Below are positions 9,209 to 18,234 of a stretch of 64,000 nt of DNA, one piece after another (the first letter of the stretch is position 1; the number at the start of each line of letters is the position of its first letter). The translations under genes and the position numbers were made by a program. Source of the stretch: Streptomyces iconiensis (lineage in GTDB: Bacteria > Actinomycetota > Actinomycetes > Streptomycetales > Streptomycetaceae); assembly GCF_028657195.3 (NCBI RefSeq), contig NZ_JANCPR020000019.1, positions 1 through 64,000 on the forward strand. Reading direction: 5' to 3'. A model generated the notes under the pieces. That model saw only the letters and a program-made list of their open reading frames with translations. It did no database searches and was not told where the DNA came from.

Positions 9209-9832
9209 ATGAGCAGCATCACCCTCATAGGCACGGGGAACATGGCCCGTACCCTCGGCACGCTCGCGGTGGCGGGCGGCAACACCGTCGAGGTCATGGG
9301 ACGCGATCAGTCCAAGGCCGATGACCTGGCCAAGGCTCTGGGCGGCGGCGCGACGACGGGCAAGTGGGGCGCCGTCCCTGCCGGGGACATCGTCATCACG
9401 GCCCTGTTGTACGACGGTGTCGTCCCGGTCGTCGCCGAGTACGGAGACGCCCTCGCGGGCAAGGTCATCGTCGACATCAGCAACCCCTTCAACGCCACGT
9501 TCGACGGACTGGCCCACAGCGAAGAGACCTCGATCGCGCAGGAAGTCGCCAAGGTGGCCCCGGCCGGCGCCGACGTGGTGAAGGCGTTCAACACCATCTT
9601 CCGCAACGTCCTGGAGAAGGGCCGGCCCAACGTCCTCATCGCCGGCGACAACGCGCAGGCCAAGGCGGGCGTGGCGGCATTCATCGAGAGCCTCGGGCTG
9701 CGCCCGCTGGACGTCGGCGGCCTGAAAATGGCGCACTGGCTGGAAGGAGTGGGCGTGGTAACGGTGGGCCTCGCCAGCAACGGGGTTGGCCACTGGGACT
9801 TCGCCCTCGGCGTCAACGAATTCACCGGCTGA
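9209..9832 (+). CDS. NADPH-dependent F420 reductase-like / NAD(P)-binding Rossmann protein
   Basis: This 207-residue protein begins with a Rossmann dinucleotide motif (IGTGNMA) and has VDISNP in mid-domain and a VKAFNT strand. These are features of the F420:NADP oxidoreductase family, whose N-terminal fold binds NADPH. ATG at 9209 is favoured because AGGAAGAGAG precedes it; a longer GTG start at 9161 is possible. It follows the SDR gene in the same direction by 180 bases and could be co-regulated. Many members of this family act without F420, so the reaction is uncertain. Confidence 0.75.
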   Translation: MSSITLIGTGNMARTLGTLAVAGGNTVEVMGRDQSKADDLAKALGGGATTGKWGAVPAGDIVITALLYDGVVPVVAEYGDALAGKVIVDISNPFNATFDGLAHSEETSIAQEVAKVAPAGADVVKAFNTIFRNVLEKGRPNVLIAGDNAQAKAGVAAFIESLGLRPLDVGGLKMAHWLEGVGVVTVGLASNGVGHWDFALGVNEFTG

Positions 9833-9942
9833 GCGCCCGGGGGCGGGCAGTCGGCGGACAGGGCGTCCATGTATGCGTGATCGGGCTCGGCCCCGACATC
9901 CCCGCCCCCCAGCACCCAAAGGTCGCCCGCCCCCTGCGTAAC

Positions 9943-10653
9943 GCCATCGAGATCGAGGACGTGTGGTTCCGCTACGGACACGGCCTGCCCTGGGTGCTGC
10001 GGGGCGTGAGCCTGCGGATCGAGGCAGGCGGGCCATCGCGCTCGTGGGAGTCAACGGTTCCGGTAAGTCGACTCTGGTCAAGCTGCTATGCCGGTTCTAC
10101 GACCCGACCCGGGGCCGGATCCTGTGGGACGGCACCGACCTGCGGGACATCCCGCCCAGTGAACTCCGCGAGCGCATCGCCGCCACCTTCCAGGAACCCA
10201 TGCGCCATGACCTCAGCGCGAGGGAGAACATTGGGATAGGCGAACTCAGCGCTCGTGTTGTCGGGCGGGCAGTGGCAGCGCATAGGGCTCGCGCGGCTGT
10301 TCCTGCGCGCCGACGCGGACCTGCTGGTCCTGGACGAACCCACATCGCGCCTCGATCCCGACGCCGGGTACGAGATCCGCACTCGGCTCCGGACGCATCG
10401 GGCCGGGCGGACCAGCGTGCTGATCTCTCACCGGCTGAGCGCGGTCAGGGACGCGGACACCATCGCGGTGCTGGAGGACGGCCGGATCACCGAACGCGGC
10501 GACCATCGGCGACTCATCGCCCAACAGGGTACGTACCACCGGTTGTTCACTCGCCAGTCCCGCAACTACCGCGAAGAAGTCACGCCGGTGCCGGACAAGA
10601 CGGACCCGTACGGTGACGAGGCTGCGCTTGCCGGCGGCGGCCTCGGCGCCTGA
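9943..10653 (+). pseudogene. Decayed ABC exporter ATPase (nucleotide-binding domain)
   Basis: Motifs of an ABC exporter ATPase appear in order but in shifting frames: an N-terminal strand with an A-loop region (VWFRYG), Walker A (GVNGSGKST), Q-loop (TFQEP), signature (LSGGQWQR), Walker B (LLVLDEPTS) and H-loop (ISHR). One base appears lost before Walker A, near 10035. About 50-60 residues of the helical subdomain are missing between the Q-loop region and the signature, near 10245. There is no transmembrane half. The gene is a relic of a fused or partnered exporter. It stops just before an S26 peptidase-like gene, with which such exporters are often paired in peptide-export loci. Confidence 0.8.
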
Positions 10654-10680
10654 GCCTCCATGTGCCCGGAAGGAGCCTAC

Positions 10681-11250
10681 GTGCCCACCGCTTTGACCAC
10701 TGCCGCAGCAATCGTGGCCCTGATGACGCTCGCCGCCTTCCTGGTACGAAGGACGTGCGTTCTCCTCGATGTCACCGGCACCAGCATGCCGCCCACCTAC
10801 CGCGACGGGGACCGGCTGCCGGCAGTCAAGGCACCCACAAGGCTCATACGCCGAGGGGCAGTCGTCGCGATCCGGCTACGCACAGGCCCCGGCTCCCACG
10901 ACGTGGAAGACACCATCGAGGGCCACCCCGTGGCCACCTGCGTGCTCAACCGTGTCGTGGCCCTCCCCTGGGACGACGTGTCGCACCACCTGCGCCTCAC
11001 GAACCCACCGCATGCCACACCCCCCGCTCCCCTGCCCCGCATCGTGCCCCTTGGTCACGTGTTCGTACCCGGTGACCACCGTGAGGTCAGCCGCGACTCC
11101 CGCCACAAGGGGCCCGTCCCTTTGGACCAGATCACCGGGGTGGTGCTGTGCGGGATCCGCCAGTCGGTCGTCTGGGGACATTCGAGACCCTGCGGCCATG
11201 CGGACACCGGGTGCACACCCGGTGCTGACGCGCGGTCAGATCCCGTGAGG
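10681..11250 (+). pseudogene. S26 signal peptidase-like protein, catalytic Lys missing, 3' end undefined
   Basis: GTG at 10681 has GGAAGGAG 5 bases upstream. The product has one N-terminal hydrophobic segment (residues 5-22), then S26 boxes: GTSMPPT with the nucleophile Ser35, NRVVALP, and the late box GHVFVPGDHREVSRDSR. The general-base Lys that normally precedes RVVGLP is Asn90, so peptidase activity is doubtful. Family-like sequence ends near 11180, but the frame stays open to 12594, antisense to the convergent MFS gene, so the true terminus appears lost. Together with the broken ABC gene it looks like a degenerating peptide-export pair. Confidence 0.6.
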
Positions 11251-12750
11251 CCGGCTGCCGACGGCGTCGGCAGCGGTGGGGGCGGGGCGCAGACGCCGGG
11301 CGAGGAGGACGCCGCTCAGGGCGAGGGCTCCGGTGAGGGCGAAGATGCCGAACAGTGCGGTGCGGATGTCGGCGTCGTAGTGCTGTGCGATGGCGATGGC
11401 CGCGCCGCCCAGACCGGCGATCAGGCCGGTGGCGAGGGTCTGCGCGAGCTGCAGTGCCCCGCTGACCTCGCCCTGCCGCTCGGCGGGTGCCTGCTCCATG
11501 GTGTCGGTGGTCGCGGCGTTGAACCCGATGCCCATGCCGATGCCTCCGATTCCCCAGCCCACCACGGCGATCCAGGACGGTACGGCCTCGACGAGGATGG
11601 CCAGGGCGATCACCGCGACACCGGCCAGCAGGACGACGAAGCCGAGGGCGACGCTGCCGGTGCGGCTGCCCTGGTTCCTGCCGTCCCGTTTCGCCTGGAG
11701 CGCCGAGCCCACCACCCAGGTGATCGCGCCTGCGGACAGTCCGAGACCGGCCTGGGCTGCGCTCACGCCGTGCAGTTCCTGGAGGCCGAGAGGCAGGAAC
11801 GCCTCGCTGCCGAAGTAGACGCCGCAGAGGAGGCCGCGGATCACGATGCCGGCGCCGGGCCCTGGGCGCGCGCCGAGAGTGCCCTTCGGTGTCACCTGAC
11901 GCAGCGCCGGCACGGCGATGGCCACACCCAGCAGGGCGAGCGGGACGAGCAGCGCGAAGTTCTTCAGCAGCAGCGCCTGGAGAAGGAGGCCGGTACCCGC
12001 GGTGAGCAGGACGGCGCCGGTCAGCGGCCCCTTCCACCAGGGCAGCGCGGGAACGCCGGCCGGTGCGGGAACGGCTCCCGGTACGGCGCCCGCGTTCCGG
12101 GGACGGTTGAGCTTGCGCAGCCCAGGAAGGGTCAGTACGGCGGCGATGGCGATGAGCGGCAGCATGAGCAGGAAGACCGCACGCCAGGTGGTGGCGTCCG
12201 CGAGTGTGCCGGCGAGGACGGGGCCGATGAGCGAGGGGATCGTCCACGCGGACGAGAGCAGCGCGAACATGCGGGCCCGCAGGTCCTGGGGGTACGCCAG
12301 TCCGATCACCGTGTACGCCACGGCCATCACGGCGCCGACGCCGAGGCCCTGCGCGAACCGGCCCAGCAGGAACAGTGGCCAGGACGTGGCCGCTCCCGCC
12401 ACAGCACAGCCCAGCGCGAAGACGGCCATGCCCGTCATGGCAGCACGCCACGGGCCGACCCGGTCGGCGGACCGTCCCGCGAGGACGGTGCCGATGATGT
12501 TGGCGAGCATCAGCGCGGACAGGCCCCAGCCGTAGGCCCCCAGACCGTCCAGCTTCCGGGCGATGTCGGGCAGGACGGTGGCCACACCGAGTGACTCGAA
12601 CGCGACCATGCCGACCGACAGGACGACGCCTAACGTGAGGGTCCTGTAAGGGCCGGCGAAGACGCTCTCCGTCGGCTTCGGTTCCGTGGCGGCCGATGGT
12701 GCGGGGCGGTCGCCTGGTCCCTCCGTCGCCTCGTCGACATGCTGAGACAT
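11236..12750 (-). CDS. MFS transporter, drug-efflux type
   Basis: This is a hydrophobic protein of about 504 residues with a polar, acidic N-terminal tail of roughly 35 residues and some 12-14 membrane segments. The early loop GRSADRVGPWR is a drug/H+ antiporter motif A variant, and the segment around GPVLAGTLADATTWRAVF resembles motif C and the following loop of the family. ATG at 12750 has AGGAG 8 bases upstream. It is divergent from a TetR gene with a perfect inverted repeat between them, the standard layout of an inducible efflux pump. The substrate is unknown; export of the neighbouring polyketide is possible but not shown. Confidence 0.88.
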   Translation of the reverse strand: MSQHVDEATEGPGDRPAPSAATEPKPTESVFAGPYRTLTLGVVLSVGMVAFESLGVATVLPDIARKLDGLGAYGWGLSALMLANIIGTVLAGRSADRVGPWRAAMTGMAVFALGCAVAGAATSWPLFLLGRFAQGLGVGAVMAVAYTVIGLAYPQDLRARMFALLSSAWTIPSLIGPVLAGTLADATTWRAVFLLMLPLIAIAAVLTLPGLRKLNRPRNAGAVPGAVPAPAGVPALPWWKGPLTGAVLLTAGTGLLLQALLLKNFALLVPLALLGVAIAVPALRQVTPKGTLGARPGPGAGIVIRGLLCGVYFGSEAFLPLGLQELHGVSAAQAGLGLSAGAITWVVGSALQAKRDGRNQGSRTGSVALGFVVLLAGVAVIALAILVEAVPSWIAVVGWGIGGIGMGIGFNAATTDTMEQAPAERQGEVSGALQLAQTLATGLIAGLGGAAIAIAQHYDADIRTALFGIFALTGALALSGVLLARRLRPAPTAADAVGSRPHGI

Positions 12751-12773
12751 GGCGGTCACTCCTCGCGAGATAT

Positions 12774-12796
12774 TTCCGTTCCGTATTGGAACGGAA
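12774..12796. promoter_or_regulatory. Perfect inverted repeat, likely TetR operator for MFS/TetR pair
   Basis: TTCCGTTCC and GGAACGGAA flank a 5-base centre (GTATT), a perfect 9-bp inverted repeat midway between the divergent MFS and TetR starts. Size and position fit a TetR-dimer site controlling both promoters. Confidence 0.7.
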
Positions 12797-12820
12797 CGGA
12801 AGCATATCTATACTGGCGCG

Positions 12821-13480
12821 ATGGTGAACACCCCGAACGGCACCCCGGCAGGCGCGCGACCGGCCGCCAGGCAGCGCTCCGGAAGGCCGCGGGACGAACG
12901 TATCGACGCGGCCGTACCCAAGGCTGTGATGGAGATCCTCAGCGAAACGGGCTACGCCAACCTGACACTTGAGGCGGTCGCCGCCCGTGCGGGTACGAGC
13001 AAGCCGGCCCTGCGCCGCCGCTGGCAGTCCCGTCAGCACCTCGTCGTCGACGCTCTCGCCACGACGATCGGCACCCAGCCCACCCCGGACACCGGGTGCA
13101 CGCACTGCGACCTCATCGCCGGGATCGGCACCCTCAGCCAGGCGTTCACCACCACGGTGGGGCGGCGCACGCTGCCAGCCCTGGTCGCGGACCTCGCCGA
13201 CGACCCGGAGCTGGAATCGGCGTTCCTCGACAAGTTCTTCCACCCGCGCCGCGCCTCCACGGCCGAGGCTCTGCGGCGCGGGATCCAGCGGGGGGACATC
13301 CGCGCCGACGCCGACATCGACCTGCTCCTGGACATGCTGGCCTCGACCACGTACTACCGGGTGCTCTTCGCCCACCTTCCCGTCACGGCCACGCTCGCGG
13401 AAGACGTGGTCAAGCTGGTCCTCGGCGGGGTGGCCACCGAGCAGTGGCGCGTCCGGAGCGGGGGCGTGGACGGTACCTGA
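12821..13480 (+). CDS. TetR/AcrR family transcriptional regulator of the adjacent MFS gene
   Basis: This 219-residue regulator has a basic N-terminal tail, then the HTH at about residues 30-75 (ILSETGYANLTLEAVAAR, then TSKPALRRRW). The C-terminal part matches the all-helical fold of regulators with a C-terminal dimerisation domain. I used ATG at 12821, directly after the inverted repeat; an upstream in-frame ATG at 12749 would translate through the operator and is unlikely. It probably represses the divergent efflux gene and itself. Confidence 0.88.
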   Translation: MVNTPNGTPAGARPAARQRSGRPRDERIDAAVPKAVMEILSETGYANLTLEAVAARAGTSKPALRRRWQSRQHLVVDALATTIGTQPTPDTGCTHCDLIAGIGTLSQAFTTTVGRRTLPALVADLADDPELESAFLDKFFHPRRASTAEALRRGIQRGDIRADADIDLLLDMLASTTYYRVLFAHLPVTATLAEDVVKLVLGGVATEQWRVRSGGVDGT

Positions 13481-13540
13481 CCGCGGGTCAACATTCGGGT
13501 GCGCCGGGGTCGCCCGGCTACAAGGCGAGGAAGTGCTGCT

Positions 13541-16054
13541 TTGCTCAGCCGAGACGTCGAACTGTCCGCCCTGGGAAGGGTGCTGGCATCCGCGGCTTCC
13601 GGAATGGGAGCCAGCCTTCTCCTGGAAGGCGGTATCGGCGCCGGTAAGTCCCATCTGGTGCGCGCCGCGCTGAGAGCCGCCCGGAGCAGAGGGTTCGAGG
13701 TGATGTTCGCCCGCGCTCTCCAGGCCGAACGGGCCCTGCCGTACGGCCTGCAGCAACAGGTCCACGACCAGTTACCCGGTGCCGTCTCCCCCGTATGCGC
13801 GGCGGAAGCGGGCGGAGCGGCCCCGGGCCACGCGGCCACGCTCCCTACGCACCGTCTCGTCGCCGAGCTCCCCGCGCGGGCTCCGTTGCTGAGGGTCGTG
13901 GACAACCCCCAATGGGCCGACGCGCACTCGCTCCACTGGTTCGGCCGGTTCATGAACAGCCTCGAAGGCCGGCCTGTCGCCCTCGTCGCGACCCTGGCGT
14001 GGGACCACTCCGAAGTGAAGAACGCCGACCAACGGCCCGTCGGCACCGCGTCGTTGGCCGACGTGGCCTCCGAGTTCCACCGGCGCGAGGTGCTTCAGGG
14101 CCTGAACGCCGACAGCGTCGGCTATCTGCTGGCATCCGCCTTCGGCGAACCGCTGGACACGGAGCTTGTACGCGCCTGCCACGAGGCCACCGGCGGCAAT
14201 CCCCTGCTGGTGCGGGCCCTCCTGCGCGAAATGCGGCGCAGCGGAATCGGTCCGGCCGATCTGTCCGCCGGGCGCATCGCCGAGCTCGGCTCGGCCGAGG
14301 TCGCGGAGATGCTCGTCGCCCGGTTCGAGGAGTGGTTCCCCGAGGTCGGCAGGGCCCTCGACCTCATCGCCGTCATGAACCGTGTCGAGTCCTCGCACGT
14401 GGTCGCCGAACTGGTCGGTATCCCCAGCGGGGTGGCTGCCGACGTACTCCATACCCTCGTCCGCTGCGGAGTCCTGGACGAGACCCCGGCGGGCACCGGA
14501 TTCAGCCGGCCGATGATCCGCACGTCGTTCCTCACCGCGATGCCTCCCAGTGAGCGCGCCCGGCTGCATGCCGAGGCCGCCAAAGCTCTGCACGGCATGG
14601 CCGCTCCCCGCAGCGAGATCACCGCACACCTGCTCCGTTCCGCGCCGGTGGCCGAACCCTGGTCCTGCCGGCTGCTCATCGACATGGCCGACAACGCACG
14701 TGCCGAGGGCGACCTGAAGAGGGCCAGGGCCTGCCTGGAGCGCGGCTCGGAAGAGTGCGGGCCGGGAGAGGAACCGGGACTGCTGCGGCGGCTGGGCCAC
14801 GTCGAACTCGCCGAGGACCCCGCTGCCGCAGTCGCCGTGCTCCACCGCACTCTGGGCCTTGCCCCCGAGCCCGACGAACGGCGGGCCGTCGCACTCGTCG
14901 ACCTGGCGCAGGCCATCTGCCTGACCGGCGATGTCGCTGCGGCTCTTCGGGTCATGGAGAACGAGGTGGCGGACTTCGAACGTGCCTCTGCGGACAAGGA
15001 GTTAAGCGCCGGGATCTCCGCCGTAAGCGGCCTGCTCACCCTGCTCGACGGCAAAAGCACACAGCGGACGCCCGCAACGGTGCTCACGGAGGCCACCGCC
15101 ATCCCCTGGATCCGGCGCTCCCGCGCCGCCCTGTCGGCCGTGTGCGCCCAATGGGACGGTGAGCGGCGCGAGGAGGCGGTACGGCATGCCCGGCTCGGAC
15201 TCAGCGAGCCGGTCGAATCCGTCAACGCCCATGCCGCCGTACGTCTCGCACTCCTCCTTGTCCTGTCACGCGCGGGCGAGCACGAGGAGGCGGCGAAAGC
15301 GTGCGGCACGATCCTGAGCAAGGCGACGGCCGAGGGTTCCGGCAGCGTGACGGCGCTGGCCCTCGCGGTGCTCACGGAGTGCGCCTTCCGGACGGGCCGC
15401 CTCCAGGAGGCCGAGGACGCGGGCCGCGAGGCACTGGAGTACGGACCCGGCCGCCACTGGCTCGGATCCGCACAGGCCCGCTGCCGGCTGGGCGGTACCC
15501 TCCTCGAATCCGGCGACCTCGAAGGCGCCCAGCGACTGCTTCTCGACGACAGACCCCACACCCCCGACGTGCTGGTTCCCGCGCTGTTGTTCCACCGGGG
15601 GCGGCTTCAGGTCGCGGTGGGCCGGGCCGAAGCGGGCCTGGCCGACCTGGAGGAGTGCGGCCGTCAACTGCGGGCGCGTGGCTGGTCGAACCCCGCCGCG
15701 TACCCCTGGCGCTCCGAAGCCGCTCTGACCTACGCGCACCTCGGCAACCACGCCGTCGCCGAGCGGCTGCTCCAGGAGGAGCTGGAGCTGGCCCGCGGCT
15801 GGGGTGCGCCGGACGCCATCGGCAGAGCCTTGCGGGTACTCGGCCTGCTCACCCGTGGCGACGGGAGAGCAGCGGTCCTGGGAGAAGCTGTCGGCTTCCT
15901 CCGGGAGTCCGGCGCCGCCCTCGACGAGGCCCGCGCCCTGCGCGACCTGGGGCCGCGAGCTGCTGCGCACGGGCACCGCCCGGCAGGCTCGGGAGCATCT
16001 GCGTGCGGCCATGGGAATGGCCGAGAAGAGCGGCGCTCATGTGCTCGTCCGTGA
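13541..16054 (+). pseudogene. LAL (LuxR-type, large ATP-binding) regulator, frameshifted and lacking its C-terminal HTH
   Basis: The N-terminal ATPase has Walker A (GGIGAGKS) and a Walker B-like VVDNPQWAD, in which the second acidic residue is Asn. A long helical TPR-like region follows. Near the end, a run of four G at 15949-15952 carries one extra base: removing it restores the family-like continuation RELLRTGTARQAREHLR in the next frame. Even then no LuxR helix-turn-helix follows in any frame before the next gene, so the DNA-binding end is gone. TTG at 13541 with a GAGGA upstream matches the usual LAL start. Two in-frame TTA codons (13772-13774, 15002-15004) are typical of bldA-controlled pathway activators. 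Confidence 0.85.
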
Positions 16055-16345
16055 GCTGGGCCAGGGCACGGGGAAGAGGCGCCCGCTCGTAGCGCTGCCC
16101 TCTTCGGGGTGTCATCGGCGGCGGCCGATGCGGGGAAGGGACGCCGGACGTGACGCGGTACGGGCGCGGACGTTGAGCGCGGCTCGCTCGCGGCGATGTC
16201 CCGCTGGTGGGCGATGCCACGCTCGTGGCGATGCGGGGGCACCGGCACGGGGGACGTTCGCGTCACCGCCGTCAGGCTGGTGACGCGTCCGCCTTCGAGG
16301 CGGTCATGGCCAGGACCGGTTCCCACGCAGCGGACCCGGGAGGTG

Positions 16346-16388
16346 TTGACATTGACCATACGGCCAATATTATTGACCGTATGGTCAA
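16346..16388 (+). promoter_or_regulatory. Strong promoter with two tandem TetR-type operators, leaderless start
   Basis: A -35 TTGACA (16346-16351) and -10 TATTAT (16368-16373), 16 bases apart, would start transcription at about 16380, next to the ATG at 16381. Two copies of TTGACC-N4-GGYCAA (16352-16367 and 16373-16388) lie 21 bp apart, two helical turns, one in the spacer and one over the start. The downstream TetR gene of the same operon is the obvious ligand. Confidence 0.75.
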
Positions 16389-16779
16389 CAGCATTGGGGC
16401 ACCAGCACACGCACCTCATCGGCTCGGTGCCGTCAGCGCACTGGTGTGGAGCTACGTCGCAGCCATGGCCGCAACCGTCGTGGCGCTGGCGCTCCTGGCG
16501 TTCACGGCCCCCGGGCAGGCGACCGAGGAGGCATGGGGGCACGCCGTGATCGTCATGCTCTTCGCGGTCCTCCTTCTGGTGCGTCTCCGTTCGGCCCGGT
16601 CGGGCAGCACCAGGGCGGTACGGGCACTCGGCGTCATCGCTGCGGCGCTGCTCGTCGTGAACCTGGTGGAAGCCGCCCTGCCGGACGTCTTCCCGGAGTG
16701 GATGCGGGTCGAGATGGTGGCGATCGCTCTCTGGATGGCGGCACTGATCATCCTGGTCCGCCGTTCGGCACGCCGCTGA
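16381..16779 (+). CDS. Small four-helix membrane protein, unknown function
   Basis: This 132-residue protein has four predicted membrane helices (about residues 20-40, 48-66, 80-98 and 105-125) and a basic C-terminal tail. I know no enzyme motif in it; it resembles small integral membrane proteins often placed beside TetR regulators in Streptomyces. ATG at 16381 fits a leaderless transcript from the promoter just upstream. A longer frame from 16207 would run through the promoter. It is followed after 29 bases by a TetR gene, so the pair forms an operon that is probably autorepressed. Confidence 0.7.
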   Translation: MVNSIGAPAHAPHRLGAVSALVWSYVAAMAATVVALALLAFTAPGQATEEAWGHAVIVMLFAVLLLVRLRSARSGSTRAVRALGVIAAALLVVNLVEAALPDVFPEWMRVEMVAIALWMAALIILVRRSARR

Positions 16780-16808
16780 CCGCGCATCGACTCCCCAGGA
16801 ATGGTGCT

Positions 16809-17465
16809 GTGAACACACCCCGCTCAGAGCCTCGCCCGCGCACCCGCCAGCGCCTCAGCGAGGAAGTACGTCGGACACAGATCATCAAGGCCACCATCGC
16901 GGTGGTCGCCGAACTCGGCTACGAGAGTGCCTCTTTGGCCCGGATCGCCGAGCGGGCGGAGGTCTCCAAGGGCCTGGTCTCGCACTACTTCACGGACAAG
17001 GACCACCTGATGGAAACGGCCGCCAGGACCACCCTGGCGACCATGAGGCAGACCGTCGCAGACTCTCTCGTCCTGACCGATCCGATCCCCGAGGTCATCC
17101 GTGCCGCGATTCACCGTGCGGCCAGTCTGGGTACGACGCACCAGGCCGAGCTGACCGCGATGCGGCAGATCAGCACCAACCTGCGTCACGCCGACGGCAC
17201 CCCACGGCTCGGCCTCAGCGACTACGAGCAGACCTACCAAGGCCAGGAAGCCCTGTTCCGGCGCGGTCAGGAAGAGGGCACACTCCGCGACTTCGACACC
17301 CGGGTCATGGCGGTCACCTACCAGGGAGCCATCGACACGATGCTCACCTATCTCCACGGCCGTCCCGAGGCCGACGTCCACCACTACGCGGACACCCTCG
17401 CCGACCTCATCGTCGCGGCCATCAGCCTCCCTCAAACGGCCACTCGCCACCCTTCGACCAGCTAG
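16809..17465 (+). CDS. TetR/AcrR family transcriptional regulator
   Basis: This is a 218-residue protein. The HTH is at about residues 20-65 (IIKATIAVVAELGYESAS, then VSKGLVSHYF), close to the BetI-like subgroup, followed by a helical ligand domain. GTG at 16809 has AGGA 8 bases upstream. It is co-transcribed with the small membrane protein gene and likely binds the twin TTGACC-N4-GGTCAA sites at the operon promoter. Repressor and target being in one transcript gives simple negative feedback. Confidence 0.9.
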   Translation: MNTPRSEPRPRTRQRLSEEVRRTQIIKATIAVVAELGYESASLARIAERAEVSKGLVSHYFTDKDHLMETAARTTLATMRQTVADSLVLTDPIPEVIRAAIHRAASLGTTHQAELTAMRQISTNLRHADGTPRLGLSDYEQTYQGQEALFRRGQEEGTLRDFDTRVMAVTYQGAIDTMLTYLHGRPEADVHHYADTLADLIVAAISLPQTATRHPSTS

Positions 17466-18234
17466 AGCCCGATCAAAGAGACACCCTCCGGCTGTCCCGT
17501 CGGCGCGAGTCCGCGCGGGAGACGGCCGCTGTGGTCCCGCAGCCCGGGACGGCTCGCTGACCCGCAGCACCGTGCGGCCGGCCGTCGAAGTCGGGGCTGC
17601 GGCCCGAGTGGCAGGACCCGTATCGCGGCGTACGCGTCGCCGCCCTCAACGGCCGGGATGCCGGACCGTGTTCGGGGTCCGGCTCTGTCGGAACACGGCG
17701 GGACACGGTCTGGGCGCGTGCTGCGCGCTCAGTTCGTCCACGGCGCTGACGGCAAGGCCGGGAACGTCGAGAGCGCGAACGCCGTGCGCGATGCCCTGAA
17801 GCAGCAGCTCTGCTCCCGGGGCTGTGAAAACCCCTGGCCCCTCTCGGAGTTGACTTCCACGCGCGGCAGAGTGCGTTACTCCTGCCGGCATCGGCGGCAA
17901 CCGGGCCCGTTCGCCACCGGTCGCGGGCCGGTGATCGCGGGCCGGTACGCCCGCTTCTCGGGCTTCGCCCGGGCCGCCGTGCACTCCGGGAACGGATACG
18001 ACCGCGCCACGCCGCTGACCCTGCGGCCCCAGGTGCACCCACTCGCGCGGGCCTGGCCGAACGGGCGGACGGGCGGACGGGCGGACGGGATCGAACTGCA
18101 CGGCGCCACTGGCACGGAGTGCACCGGCCGCCTGGGGGGCTCCCAGTTGGGCCACTTCACAGTCACCTGCGTCGCGGATGCCGGGCTGCGTCTGCTCCGC
18201 GCTCAGCGATTGCACGGCCCATACGGATCAGCAG
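17466..18234. other. Intergenic stretch with no supported gene
   Basis: About 770 bases lie between two convergent genes. Open frames on both strands are unsupported by motifs and rich in Arg, Pro and Gly, as expected of non-coding high-GC DNA. An 8-base GGGCGGAC unit repeats three times near 18063-18087. It may hold decayed sequence, but I recognise nothing. Confidence 0.55.

Noticed and set aside
10660..12594. A 644-residue plus-strand frame continuing from the S26-like gene
   Set aside because: Beyond about 11180 it is the antisense of a clear MFS transporter gene and has only low-complexity Gly/Asp/Glu sequence.
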